A DNA stretch of 64,000 bases from Phaseolus vulgaris (lineage: Eukaryota > Streptophyta > Magnoliopsida > Fabales > Fabaceae), in contig NC_023756.2 of assembly GCF_000499845.2 (NCBI RefSeq), positions 8,043,344-8,107,343 on the forward strand, given 5' to 3'. The notes under the pieces were generated by a model. That model was not told where the DNA came from. It did not search any database and saw only the letters and a list, made by a program, of their open reading frames with translations. This document shows, piece after piece, positions 12,001 to 23,700 of this stretch. The first letter of the stretch is position 1. Each line of letters opens with the position of its first letter. Made by a program: the position numbers and the translations under genes.

Positions 12001-15000
12001 AGCTTTTTGAAAAGCAAAGCTTATGCAGAACTAACTCAGCCAAAATATGTTACTCCTGCTACTTTACAAATGATGGAGGATATCAAAGAAGAACATGTAG
12101 ATGATGGTGCTGGAAAGCCACATCCTAAAATCCATACCCTTTTTTCAACGGAATGCACCACATACTTTGATTGGCAGACTGTAGGACTTATGCACAGTTT
12201 CCATAGAAGTGGACAGCCTGGAAATATTACTAGACTTCTTAGCTGCTCCGATGAGGAATTACAGAAGTATAAAGGCCATGATTTGGCTCCAACACATTAT
12301 GTCCCTTCTATGAGTCGACATCCATTAACAGGAGATTGGTAATTGCGTTTTTGTATGTTTCTTTCAAATTTCAGTAGCAGTATGTGGACCTGTTTTGTTA
12401 GTTTCCTGTTATTTCCATGCTAGCATTTACTGTATGATTGGGACAAAGTGGTTAATATTAAATTCTGGGTTTAGTCTATCAGTATTTGGTGGAACTCAAA
12501 TTTAACTTATTTATTTAATACTGCTAAACTTCTTATCTTTGCCTTATGTTTACTGTTCCTGCTTAAATGATATACAAGATACCGAATGCTTCAACCTGTA
12601 GTGTGCAGCTATTGAGAGCCTACTTCTTTTCAATGTTTCATGTGGCTAATGATTTATACTATAATAAGCTAAAAAAACATGACAGTGTGTGTTTTATTTT
12701 AGGTATCCAGCAATTAATAAACCAGCTGCAGTCCTTCACTGGCTTAATCATGTAAATATTGATGCTGAATTCATTGTGATTCTTGATGCTGACATGATCT
12801 TAAGAGGCCCAATAACACCATGGGAATTCAAAGCTGCTCGTGGTCATCCTGTTTCAACTCCCTATGAGTAAGTATACTGAACTAAACTTATGTTTATGAG
12901 ACTGTTTAATGTTGGTATTGATGCAATGCTGTTGATTGAAGTTGGCTAGATCAGTAAATACATGTTTCTGCTGATATCTGTTTTATCTTGTGTATTCTCT
13001 ATGATGACTCATTTGTTTGTTTTAATAGTTTGTTTTAATTTTTCTATGCTAGCTACCTTATTGGCTGTGACAATGAACTTGCAAAATTACATACTAGCCA
13101 TCCTGAGGCCTGTGACAAGGTTGGCGGTGTAATCATTATGCATATAGAGGACCTTCGGAAATTCGCTATGCTCTGGCTTCATAAAACTGAGGAAGTCCGA
13201 GCTGATAGAGCTCATTATGCAAGAAATATAACAGGAGACATATATGAATCTGGGTGGATTAGTGAGATGTATGGTTACTCATTTGGTGCTGCAGAGGTAT
13301 TTTGCTTTTACATTCTTTTCATGTATGATCAACTTATATCTTGATATGATTATGGGTGTCATAGTGTTAGAGATATAGCCTTTTTCAGGTACAGATCTAT
13401 TGTCATTGAGTTGCTACTTGCTTTCCAACTTGCGCTGTCCTTCAAAGAGCTACGCAAATTTGAGCTTGGACCGTTTGACTCTCATTTGAGTGTCTATCAC
13501 ATCTATTCTAGGAGCTAACCAATCAAATCTCAAATTTCAATTATAGCTTTATGATTATCAATTTTTTCCACACACAATTGAAGCAGACTCATGTAAATTG
13601 AATATAAGTTAGGTCTTTTGGATGGTCAAAACTCTAATCATCATACATTCATACAGATAAAAGAATTTACTTTGTTTGCAAGAATACAAATAATGCTTAA
13701 ATTGAACATAAACTGTTGTGGCGAAATGGACCTTTGTTATAGGAAGAGCTATAAGCCCCTCCATCTTAAGGAGGAGGGAACTCTCAATAAGAAATCACAA
13801 ATGTGTTCCAAGATTTGGTGCAGAGCTGCAGCCATTATCTCGAGGTTGATAGGGGACAGGTGCTCCCAAAGAGATACCAGGGTTCTGTGCTGTTGTGCCT
13901 TCTTAGTTTCAATGTTTTGAATTCTTTACAGAATTTGATAGTCTTTCAGTGGTGATTAGATCTATCACCATTTGTGAAATAAAGAAAGAAGCATACTCTT
14001 TATTGGTGTAAGGTACATAGAGTGGGGAAAAGAAACAATGGTTTTTCATGGGTATTGCCACATGGCTTAATCTTAATTCTTAATCATTTTATCAAGAAAA
14101 ACAGCAGACAATAATAGAAAACATATCACAGTAGAGTCTCCATCCATAAATAAACAGGGCCTTTCACATTCTTTCTTCATTGATGGAGACCTTGCCACTT
14201 GATAGCTTGAACTAAATCGAACAAAAATACATGAGATCTGTAGTTACTTACATACTTGATCTCGATGTACAGTGTCATACCCCAACACTTACAGCCTTAC
14301 TACTCTATCATTATTTTACGCTCGTCTTTTATTGTTTTATATCCATGATAGAGCTCACTTTGGCCAATCACTAATTAGCAGAAACTAGCATTGGCAATTG
14401 AAGTGTAAAACCTTTGCCTCTATTGCTTAATTGAAAGGGTCAGACACTTCTCCCTACTTGATGGGAGCAGACCAAAATATTTTTTTGTTTTTAGTGTCAT
14501 ACTGACAATATTGATTCTTGGTGTTTATATAGGTTGATTCTCAAGGTTAGATATGCCTGACTTTGTCCCTCTCTATATAAGTGATCCTCAAGTAATCAAG
14601 TTCCTTTGAGCAATTTAGATATTTCATCTTTTCTCTTGTTTCTTAAAGATCACCAAAAATGTGTCTAAATTTTGTCTTGCCTTTTCAGTATGTTTTTGTT
14701 GTTTAGTTCTCTATGTTAATTTAGCCTTTATGATTTGGTCCTTAAAAATATCTCAGTGAGTTAACAGATGAGGGTATTTATAAACTATCCTTTACTTCAA
14801 TTCTCATCTTAAGCAGAACTTTTTTGGTGTATTAGAACAGGTACCTAGAGCTATTCATTAGTTAGTTCATTAGCTAGGTATCCATATCCTTAATCTTCGA
14901 TAAAAATTCGTATTTCTTTTTAGTTTCTGATCCAGTTTCTATAAATAACACAAATGCAAATGAATTTTATTGAACCTTCATAGTTTGAGAGACCTTGTTC

Positions 15001-16960
15001 TCTCCCTTCTTTCTAACAGAACAATCCTTTCTCACAATGACTGATAGATCTCTCTTTCAACCTCTCCTTTTATTTGTTGATAAGATGTCTTGTTCAAATA
15101 TTTCATCCCACTGACCTAATTAGGTAACTAATTAATGTAACTAACTACCTAACTAACTAATCACTATCAGTACCTAATGCTGACAAAAAAAAACTATCAG
15201 TACCTAACATCGTATGGCTGGGAACCAATTCTTTGGCCACCTTAATGATTCGTGTGCATTATAACTTGTAGAATCATATAGCATGCATTCATTCAGGATA
15301 CAAATTTGAGAATAAAAATTCTATTGTTCTGTGCTGTCCAAATGGGAAGCTTTTCCAAACATCAGTTTCTTCATTTGTTAAAATAAAAAAATAATAGATA
15401 GTAAATGCAATGGTATAGAGTGTGACTGATTGCAAATTTAAAGGTTCTGATCTATATAAATTAATGAAGCAAAGAAAATATAATCTTTTCATGGCTTTCT
15501 AAACAAAGCCCGTTGAAGTTCTACCCTTGTAATTTATTTTATTCCCGTTCCAACAATTGTAATTGCCAAAAACTATTTTACCTTTTTGGCCTGCTTTCCT
15601 CCCTTCACTTGTCTGATTGCTCCTCACTATTATTCAAATTGCCCTCTCTATCAATTTGCTTACATAAGAAATTGCTTGAATTGCTTTCATCAAGTACTAC
15701 AGTTTCATTTTCTCCTATATGAAATATGTCAAGACATCATAAATCTTGAAGCTTATACACACACTTACACACTCTATGATGTGTTGCATTGCAACAATGT
15801 TTGTGCTTCATAGGCTTGATGTTTTACTTTAGTTGACCATCCTGTGATGAAGCTAATATTAACTGTTGAAAGACGACTGAGCAAGGAGAGTTCTAGTTGA
15901 TTAAAAATAAGCAATTGTTGAAAGCATAGTAGTAAGGATATGACAAAGCATGTCTATTACATAAATAGAAACCACATGAGGTTGTATTGAACTCTTACTC
16001 AGTGATAATTGTTCTATCTATTATAAAAGAAAATTGAGGGCCGTATTTATTTATAAGGGATGTGCTTTCTATTATTTGCTTTTATTATTGAGGGGTGAGT
16101 GACAAAACTAAATCTTATGGTGTTCACTTTTGGGTTGAGTTGTTCAGAACCCAATTGTGAACTATAATGAGCATAAATTTTCATTCCCTAACCTCTATAT
16201 GGTGCTCTGTGTATTTTTCTTTCATGGTGTATTGCATCACATAATTTTTTACTTCGTCTTTAGAGTATGAAAATATTTCACTGCTTTAACCAGTTCTTTA
16301 TTGATGCAGTTGAAATTAAAGCATACTATAAACGATGAGATACTGATATACCCGGGATATGTTCCTCAACCTGGTGTCAAATATAGAGTCTTTCATTATG
16401 GATTGCAATTCAGTGTTGGGAATTGGAGCTTTGACAAAGCAGACTGGCGCAATGTTGACATGGTCAACAAATGCTGGGCCAAGTTTCCGGACCCACCAGA
16501 TTCCTCAACACTTGGTCAAGCTAACACGGAGGATTTACAGCGAGATCTGCTCAGCATAGAATGTGCTAAGACGTTGAATGAAGCACTGAATCTTCACCAT
16601 AAGAGAAAGTGTTCTGGTAATAATTCCTTGACATCAGAAGGGGAGGAAAGAAAAGAAGAAAGTGTAGTCTCAAGGCTCAGCAATCTGAATGCAAATGATG
16701 ATTCCACAAACAATCATACCACAACGGATGAATCAGAAAGTGTTCAGAAAGATGAGATGCCTAGTTCTTTTAGGTTTTGGATGATATTCTTGTGGGCATT
16801 TTCAGGAGTAGGTTTCTTGGTTGTGATTTTTGTGGTGTATTCAGGTCATAGAAGAAGAGGAACTAGGCCAAACAAAGGTAGGAGGAGAAGAAACTTGCAT
16901 TCAGGTTTCATGGAAATGAACGGACGTGATCGGTACAGCCGCGGCGATGTCCCTCTGTAG
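9021..16960 (+). CDS. SERGT1: Peptidyl-serine alpha-galactosyltransferase (At3g01720-like), 8 exons
   Basis: Exons: 9021-9313, 10403-10573, 10963-11206, 11389-11589, 11863-12338, 12703-12867, 13053-13296 and 16310-16960. All introns are GT-AG and the frame closes to 814 residues. The enzyme adds alpha-galactose to serine in Ser-Hyp repeat glycoproteins such as extensins, in the ER/secretory pathway (known for the Arabidopsis protein). Visible features: a hydrophobic signal peptide (residues 1-20); two homologous catalytic-type halves (about 29-303 and 393-690), each with IHTLFS.EC..YFDWQTVG; a DAD metal-binding-type motif (128-130 and 490-492); WISEMYGYSFGAAE; and an SVGNWSF stretch. A Ser/Asp/Glu-rich linker, one membrane segment (about 754-777) and a basic tail follow, so it is type I. 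Intron 7 is 3.0 kb and may hold old insertions. Start: first ATG before the signal peptide. Confidence 0.93.
13297..16309 (+). other. Oversized intron 7 of the galactosyltransferase gene
   Basis: This 3,013-bp intron is far longer than the others (164-1,089 bp). It starts GTATTT and ends TTGATGCAG. A less AT-rich stretch at 13,720-13,930 could be an old insertion, but I recognised no transposon ends or coding domain. Confidence 0.6.
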
Positions 16961-17840
16961 ACATTCTGTTCCTTTTCCTTTTTATGGTGTAAAGCTGGTT
17001 GGTCAGAATTTGAAGTCTTTCATGCTAGGATAAACAAATTGAAGGCTAAAAGACTTGTTTCTTGAGTGAGTCTGTGTGAGGTCATTTGTGCAAAGCAAGC
17101 TATTTCTGACCCTCTAAAAAGCCTCCCATTTTTTGATATTGTTAATGAACATTAATGATTGAGAAACTTGCAAAGAGAAAATAATCTTCTGTTCTTTAAT
17201 TTGAGATTGCTTGTACTTTTTTTTGTACCCAGAGAACATAAGATCTTAGCAATGTATAACAAGAGATTGGATTATCCTGCAGCATAGGTGAGGGATATGC
17301 TGCATAATTCTCATTTTCATTTTTTCCTTCTGATAGATAACAAAGGGATTTTCTGAGTACTGACATATGTAGTCTTCATGTAACATTTTAATGGATCTTA
17401 ATCCTATCAACATTTGCTGTAAAAACTCACTTATATAATAAAAAGTTATGTAACTTGTGTTGAATTTAATTGCCGACCAACTATTGTAGATTAACTGTTG
17501 TTTGCAGATGCTGTCTTGGGTTTCTAGGCCACCAAATAAACTAGGTAACCCCCTTATGATCTGATTATGATCATGGAGATATAGTATTCACGATTACGTT
17601 TATTTTTTAATGAAAAATGCTAGTTATGCTTTCTCTTACATTCTCTGCACTCTCTTTCTAAGACTATCTCTATAATTAGCTGAAATTCATTCGGAACTTT
17701 CAAATTTTGGTAGATCTCACTTCTAAATCAGGAGAATGTCATTAAATGAGAAGTAAAATTCATAAAAGTAGGTGGTTTAGGGTTTAGGGTTCAACCAATT
17801 ACAAGAGGAGTCTTAGATTGAGAATGACATGTAGAGGTTT
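16961..17840 (+). other. 3' UTR and downstream flank
   Basis: Non-coding DNA after the stop of the galactosyltransferase gene. A short GGTTTAGGGTTTAGGG telomere-like string lies near 17,770. No gene seen. Confidence 0.4.
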
Positions 17841-17844
17841 TTAA

Positions 17845-18262
17845 GCTATGTAGCACAGATACGGACACTGACACAACACGGAGATACGTATAATCTCAAT
17901 GTAGGATACGAGGACACAGATCTATATATTATATAGTTTTGAATTTATAAATTGAAAATAAATATTTATGTGCAAAAATATGTTTCAGATTCTTTTGGGA
18001 GCAGGAAGATATTTTTCATGACTGGTTTAAAAGAATTTGTTCCTTATTTTTATAATCATAATAAAAATTTATACAATAAATTTGAGTTTTTAAAAAATTA
18101 TTGTATTTATACCTTTTAAAATTGTGTTAGAACCGTGCTAGAATTTTAAAAAATCTAACAAATATATTTTGAATTAAACACTTCACCGATAAGTGTTCTA
18201 CGAGTGTCGACATCGATACGTGTGTCTGACACGGATATGCCATTTAAGAGAAGTGTCGAGTC
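17845..18262. repeat. Dispersed repeat with ACACGGAC-type ends
   Basis: The left end carries TACGGACACTGACACAACACGG and the right end carries GTGTCTGACACGGATATGCC plus GTGTCGAG. Both are GC-richer than the AT-rich core, and the ends are partly inverted relative to each other. This resembles a short repeat family common in legume introns and intergenic DNA (recalled); exact ends are approximate. Confidence 0.4.
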
Positions 18263-20759
18263 TCATATGTTTTAAGCATTCCTCTTTTTTAATTATTTCA
18301 AATGAAGTGGCACAACATCACTCATTGAAATATTTAAATTATTCTTAAACTTAATTTTTAAACTATATAAGACTATTACAAGTTTGTATTAAAACATAAA
18401 CAAATAAATAAATATCACTACTATAATATTATAATTTCATAATCATTATACCACCATATGTCATAATAAATAAACATAAATAAACTAATTTAAAATTAAA
18501 TAAACAACATAAATAACCAAATAGGTCATAATAACTACTAATAAAAATATTTTTTAATTGTATACTTATAATTTATTAAATAAAAGTATTTTTAAGTGTG
18601 ATGTATTAATTAATTAAGTGTAAAAAGATTAAAAAAAAAAAAAATCACGTCAACCGTCTCAAGTGTATTTTAGAAAAACTATACAACTATAGTAATTAAA
18701 TATTTGTAAAGTGGCTGAAGGATTTTTTTATAAGATCAAAATTAGTAAAACTTAAACCATAGAATTCAAGAATGCATGTGCATTTAAAAAAAGTTTTTTT
18801 TTCCTATAAGTTATGTTAACATAAATTTTAATAAAATAATAAGGGGATAATGTGGGTCACATATGAGTTACATGTTATTTTGCCTACTTCTTTTTAGGTA
18901 CAATTATGTTCCAACCCATGTTTATGAAAACAAAAATTAGAAAGATAAATTCAACATAGTCATTGACAATTTTTTTTATATCAAAATTGAGTCATTCCTA
19001 AAAAATACTTATTTATTACAAGTAAAATCGTGTTAAACACTTAAAGAAAAAAAATTAAATATTAAGAATTTATTATTTATTTGTACTCACATGTATACAA
19101 ATAAATAATAACAATGAATGATTCTTAGAAAATAAAGTTATGCAAATAACAAGACAAGAGAAACAAACTAACTCAATAATTCAAACGGTCTCTATAAATA
19201 ACTCAAACATTATACTTTTTTTAAAAAAAACTACACTATTATTTTATTCAAAATATTAAGTCTTATTAAAGTAGTCATTGAAATGAATAAAAAAATAACT
19301 ATAAAAAATCTTAATTTAAAATTTGTTAATTTATCAATTTTAGAAACCACAATGATGATACGTTACATGTGTAACATACTAATGTTATAAAACTTTAATT
19401 TTAAAGATTTATTTGACATTTTTCAAATTAACATTATCTTATCATTTATTATAATCAGATTATACTTTTTTAATTATCATTTTTTCAAATTTATTTATTT
19501 TATCCTTATATGTATTAATTTATTTACTTTCTGTTATTAAAAAAAATATCTATAAAGATTAACATTAATTTTATTATATAACTATAATTATTAATTAAAA
19601 TTAAATTTTTTATAATATTTATTGAAAAAATTAAAAATAATTTTATTATATAATTATAACATTATAAAAATTAATAAATAAGATTATTTCTATAATTTTT
19701 ATGCAATTAATTTTTTATAAATTCAATATAAATATGAATTTTTCTTAATTAATCTTGTTATAATAATTAATTTTTAATTATACTTTTTTATCTTTTATTA
19801 TCATAACAAAAGTGAACGTACGCATACGTAACTATTATAACAATAAATAAAGTATATATATATATATATATATATATAATACATATTCATTAGTGTAGAA
19901 ATTTCATTTTCTGAATAGGTTCTCAGAAGAATTATAATGTAAAAAAAGTCATTTATTATATTATATAGATTAGATTGAGTTAAAAAAAATAGTTTCTATA
20001 TTAATTCTAGTTATAATCATTAATTAATTAATTCATAATGTTGATTATAATTGCAATCAATATAAAAAAAACTAATTTCTAAACTATATTACAATAAACT
20101 ACCTTTCTCATTCATAATAAGTAACAAAATTAATTCCTACAACAAAATTTTCAGCCAATTCAGATACAACATAACTACAACACAAGTTGAGCATTAAACA
20201 TTGCAAAAAAAGTGTTGCAAGACAATTTTTTTACACTTTAAATAAGCAAGTTAAAGCATATCTGAAAAGATAAAGTTTAGTAAATTATCTCATTGTGGAT
20301 CTCACTACAAAGTGTTCTACTTGTAAAAATAAAACATTAAATACCCATCAACAACTCCTTTTTCTCCATTATAAGAGTAGAGTGGAGTTTAACAATAGAG
20401 TTTACTCATTCACATATTAGCTCATAAATATTGAAGGTACATCATTCACTTACTATAACAAATAATTAATACAAGAATATTAATTAACTTCTCACTTTTA
20501 ATATATTTAAATATATTTATTTATATGATTTGAAAATTAATGAAGTCTAAATATGCATTTTCTTGAATAGTTTCAATTGATGATTCCTATCTTTCAAACT
20601 TAACTAATAAATAATTTTCTCATACTATACAAGGTTAAAGATAGCAACAATTTAATATTTTTATCACAAGTTATAAATGCAAAAAAAAAATAATGTGATT
20701 ACAACTACTATATATTTTAAGAGATATTTAACTAGGCTAATATATGCATATAATTTAAG

Positions 20760-20792
<33 letters not shown>

Positions 20793-21380
20793 TTATTGAT
20801 ATTTCTTAAGAAAAGAAGTTGATCTCAATCTCCTTCTTTACTCAAATGTTCAACAATCGTTTAAATGATATGCTCATCACTTGGACGACGACATTTCAAA
20901 CTCAAAGATAATTGGTGTGACATTCTTCTTGTCAAAACAATGAGTTATCATTTAATAAACATATTCACTGTTTGAGGGACTTCTTAATCACTTAAATAAT
21001 GAGACTCTATACCAAATACTTGCCCATGAAACTAGGAAACATTGTTAAAAAAGTAAGTTTGACTACTCTAGTAGTCTAATAGGTATCATACACTATATTT
21101 TTCTACTTAACAAATGCAATTTGATCAATTTTGACAATTTTACCGTATTCTACCCATAATATTTGTTGCATGGTAATAATTTATAACAGTTATATCAATG
21201 TAAACTACACACTTAAATTTTCAACTACAAGAATAACACTTGCTACCAACTCCCATCTTTCAACTTCTTCATAACTTCAAGAAAAACTCTACTTTCTCCA
21301 TTTTATAACCAAAATTCATCATTTCTCTAAAAAAAATTTCAAAAACATTAATTTTCATACTTCTACCTGCGATTCTCAAG
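18263..21380. other. AT-rich intergenic DNA
   Basis: About 3 kb of strongly AT-rich DNA without a recognisable gene. It contains (TA)n runs at about 19,853-19,879 and 20,759-20,788. Confidence 0.5.
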
Positions 21381-21382
21381 AT

Positions 21383-22350
21383 TCAAAACCTAACAAAGCA
21401 AACATACCCAAGTTTATGATCTACTTAAGAAGAAAGAGCTAACCTCATGCATTTGATTTCCCAAACCCTTGCATGTCTACCTATTCCTTTTTCAAATCCT
21501 GCGGCAGCTGTGCGAGCTCTTACCGCGTGCCATAAATGGAAAAGATGAAAGTTTAAAGAGAGAAGATAAAATTCAACTTATTCTTGCTCCATCTACCTCC
21601 TAACTAGATTATATATTAAAAAAATGCTCTAGAAAGTAAATGACACCTTAGATTGCAATTTTGAAAGATGGAAAGGAAAGTAGAAGAATAAGGTAGTACA
21701 GAAAATTAAAAAAAAAAGTTTTTGTCTTTACAAAGGAAAAAAAGTTTTATTTTCTTTTTAGATTTCTATTAACACTCATTTTTTAATAAGTTCACGCCTT
21801 ATCTATTTGTTTAAGCTCTAATATAATACTCTCCTCCATATCAAGTCCCTTCCATTTTGAGGTTTTTTACACAAATAATGTAATTTTTACCCGAATTCAA
21901 AACCTAACGAAGGAAACATACCCAAGTTTATGATCTACTTAAGAAAAAAGAGCTAACCTCATGCGTTTGGTTTCCCAAACCCTTGCATGTCAACCTTTAA
22001 TAAAAAAGATGAAAGTTTAAAGAGAGAAGATAAAATTCAACTTATCCTTGCTCCATCTACCTCCTAACTAGATTATATATTCTAAAAAAAAAAAATGCCC
22101 TAGAAAGTAAATGACACCTTAGATTGCAATTTTGAAAGATGGGAAGGAAAGTAGAAGAACAAGGTAGTATGGAAAATTTTAAAAAAAATGTTTTTATCTT
22201 TCCAAAGGAAAAATTTTCTTTTCTTTTAGATTTCTATTGAAACTCATTTTTTACTAAGTTCACGCTTTATATGTTTGTTTAAGCTCTAATATAATAGTCT
22301 CCTCCATATCAAGTCCCTTCCATTTTGAGGTTTTTTTACACAAATGATGT
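21383..22350 (+). repeat. Direct duplication of a ~450-500-bp intergenic segment
   Basis: Copy A is about 21,383-21,880 and copy B about 21,895-22,350. Shared text includes AACATACCCAAGTTTATGAT, AGAGCTAACCTCATGC and CATATCAAGTCCCTTCC, in the same order and orientation. Copy A has about 60 bp extra near 21,480-21,540. No coding potential was recognised. Confidence 0.8.
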
Positions 22351-23505
22351 AAGTTTTACCCAAAATTACAAAAATGGGTAAATTTTTAAAAAATGGCACA
22401 ATTGGGTAGTCGAGCTTTTAGTCATGTGAGGAAGCCTAATTTTAAAATGAAGAAGTTGTACTTACAAACACAACTACAATTCATATCATATTTTTTTTTG
22501 TCTTCTATGAAGTTGGGCATGCATTCATTTTTTTTATATATTTTTTGCTTTATAGTAAAGTTGTTCTACCAAACACATTTTTCAATCTTTTTTAAAATTC
22601 GAAATTTTGTAATATTTTCTGATATTTGTTAAAGTCATACTTCTTTGTAATTTTTTATTTATTTTAGGGTTTAGGGTTTCGAAACATGACTTCAACGAAA
22701 ATAAAAAAATAGAAAAATTCAAATTAAAAGAAAAATTGAAAAACATGTTTGATAGCATGACTTTAGTATAAAACAAAATAAAAAATTAAAAAAACATACA
22801 TGCACAACTTCACATAAGAAAAAATAAAATATGTTGATTGTACATTCTAAAGTTGTATCTGCTTGTAGAACTTACCAATTATGTAATTATTTAAAAATTA
22901 CATCATTTCTATAAAAAAAAAACCTCACTTTCATTTCAATCTTAAATTTAAAACAACTCAACTTTAATTATATGGACTTATGTATTTACACTTTTCATTT
23001 ATATCCCATGTATCATATCTTGAATAATATAATAACGAATCAATTTAATTTACAAATACAATAAATCACGCCCAAAATTCTCATAAGGATAATCTTGTCT
23101 GTAAAATGATCTAGTATTTTTTTCAATCTTCGTTTACCCTTCTCCATTTACCTAACTAACATGAAATTTTTTTAAAGGAGTTTTATGTTTAAAATTAGGT
23201 TAAATTATTTATTTATCTTCTATAAATTGTCTCCATTTTGTTCACATTATAAAGTCACTGTACTAATACTTTCTAGTTGTGATAAATTACCACAAATTAT
23301 TTTCGAAGACTAGAATTTAAAATTTTATTATGTAGAGACTAAACTTTAAAGTGGAAACATTACAAGAATGCAATGAAGTAGAGACCAAAACATAATGTCG
23401 GCTCTATCCCAAACATTGTTAAATATGGTGAAATACACTATACTGTGACACAACCAAGCTTTGTATCGATCATGCTCTTCTAGGCAGATGCAAATGTAAA
23501 TAAAG
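22351..23505. other. AT-rich intergenic DNA
   Basis: No gene or element recognised. A TTTAGGGTTTAGGGTTTC string occurs near 22,665. Confidence 0.45.
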
Positions 23506-23509
23506 TATG

Positions 23510-23700
23510 TGATAGGGCATAACTGACGCAAGGAGGTAGGATAGAGATGCTAGGGCTTAGTCATCACAAGGTCTTAGGTGGGGGATGCGATGGCTTAATC
23601 CTCACAAGTGTTAGGTTAAGGTGCAAGGGCTTAGTCATTGCATGGTGTTAGGTAGGGTTGTTAGGGTTTAGCTGACGCTGGGTAAGGCTTATAAAGCCAA
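23510..23700 (+). repeat. ~37-bp tandem repeat, about five units
   Basis: Diverged units begin near 23,510, 23,546, 23,584, 23,621 and 23,657. They share GATGCTAGGGCTTAGTCATC-like text, then CACAAGGTGTTAGGT. The spacing is 36-38 bp. The region is GC-richer than its flanks and has no recognised coding content. Confidence 0.7.

Noticed and set aside
17760..17795. Telomere-like TTTAGGG strings (also near 22,665 and 36,918)
   Set aside because: Only two units each; typical teloboxes or chance, not interstitial telomere arrays.
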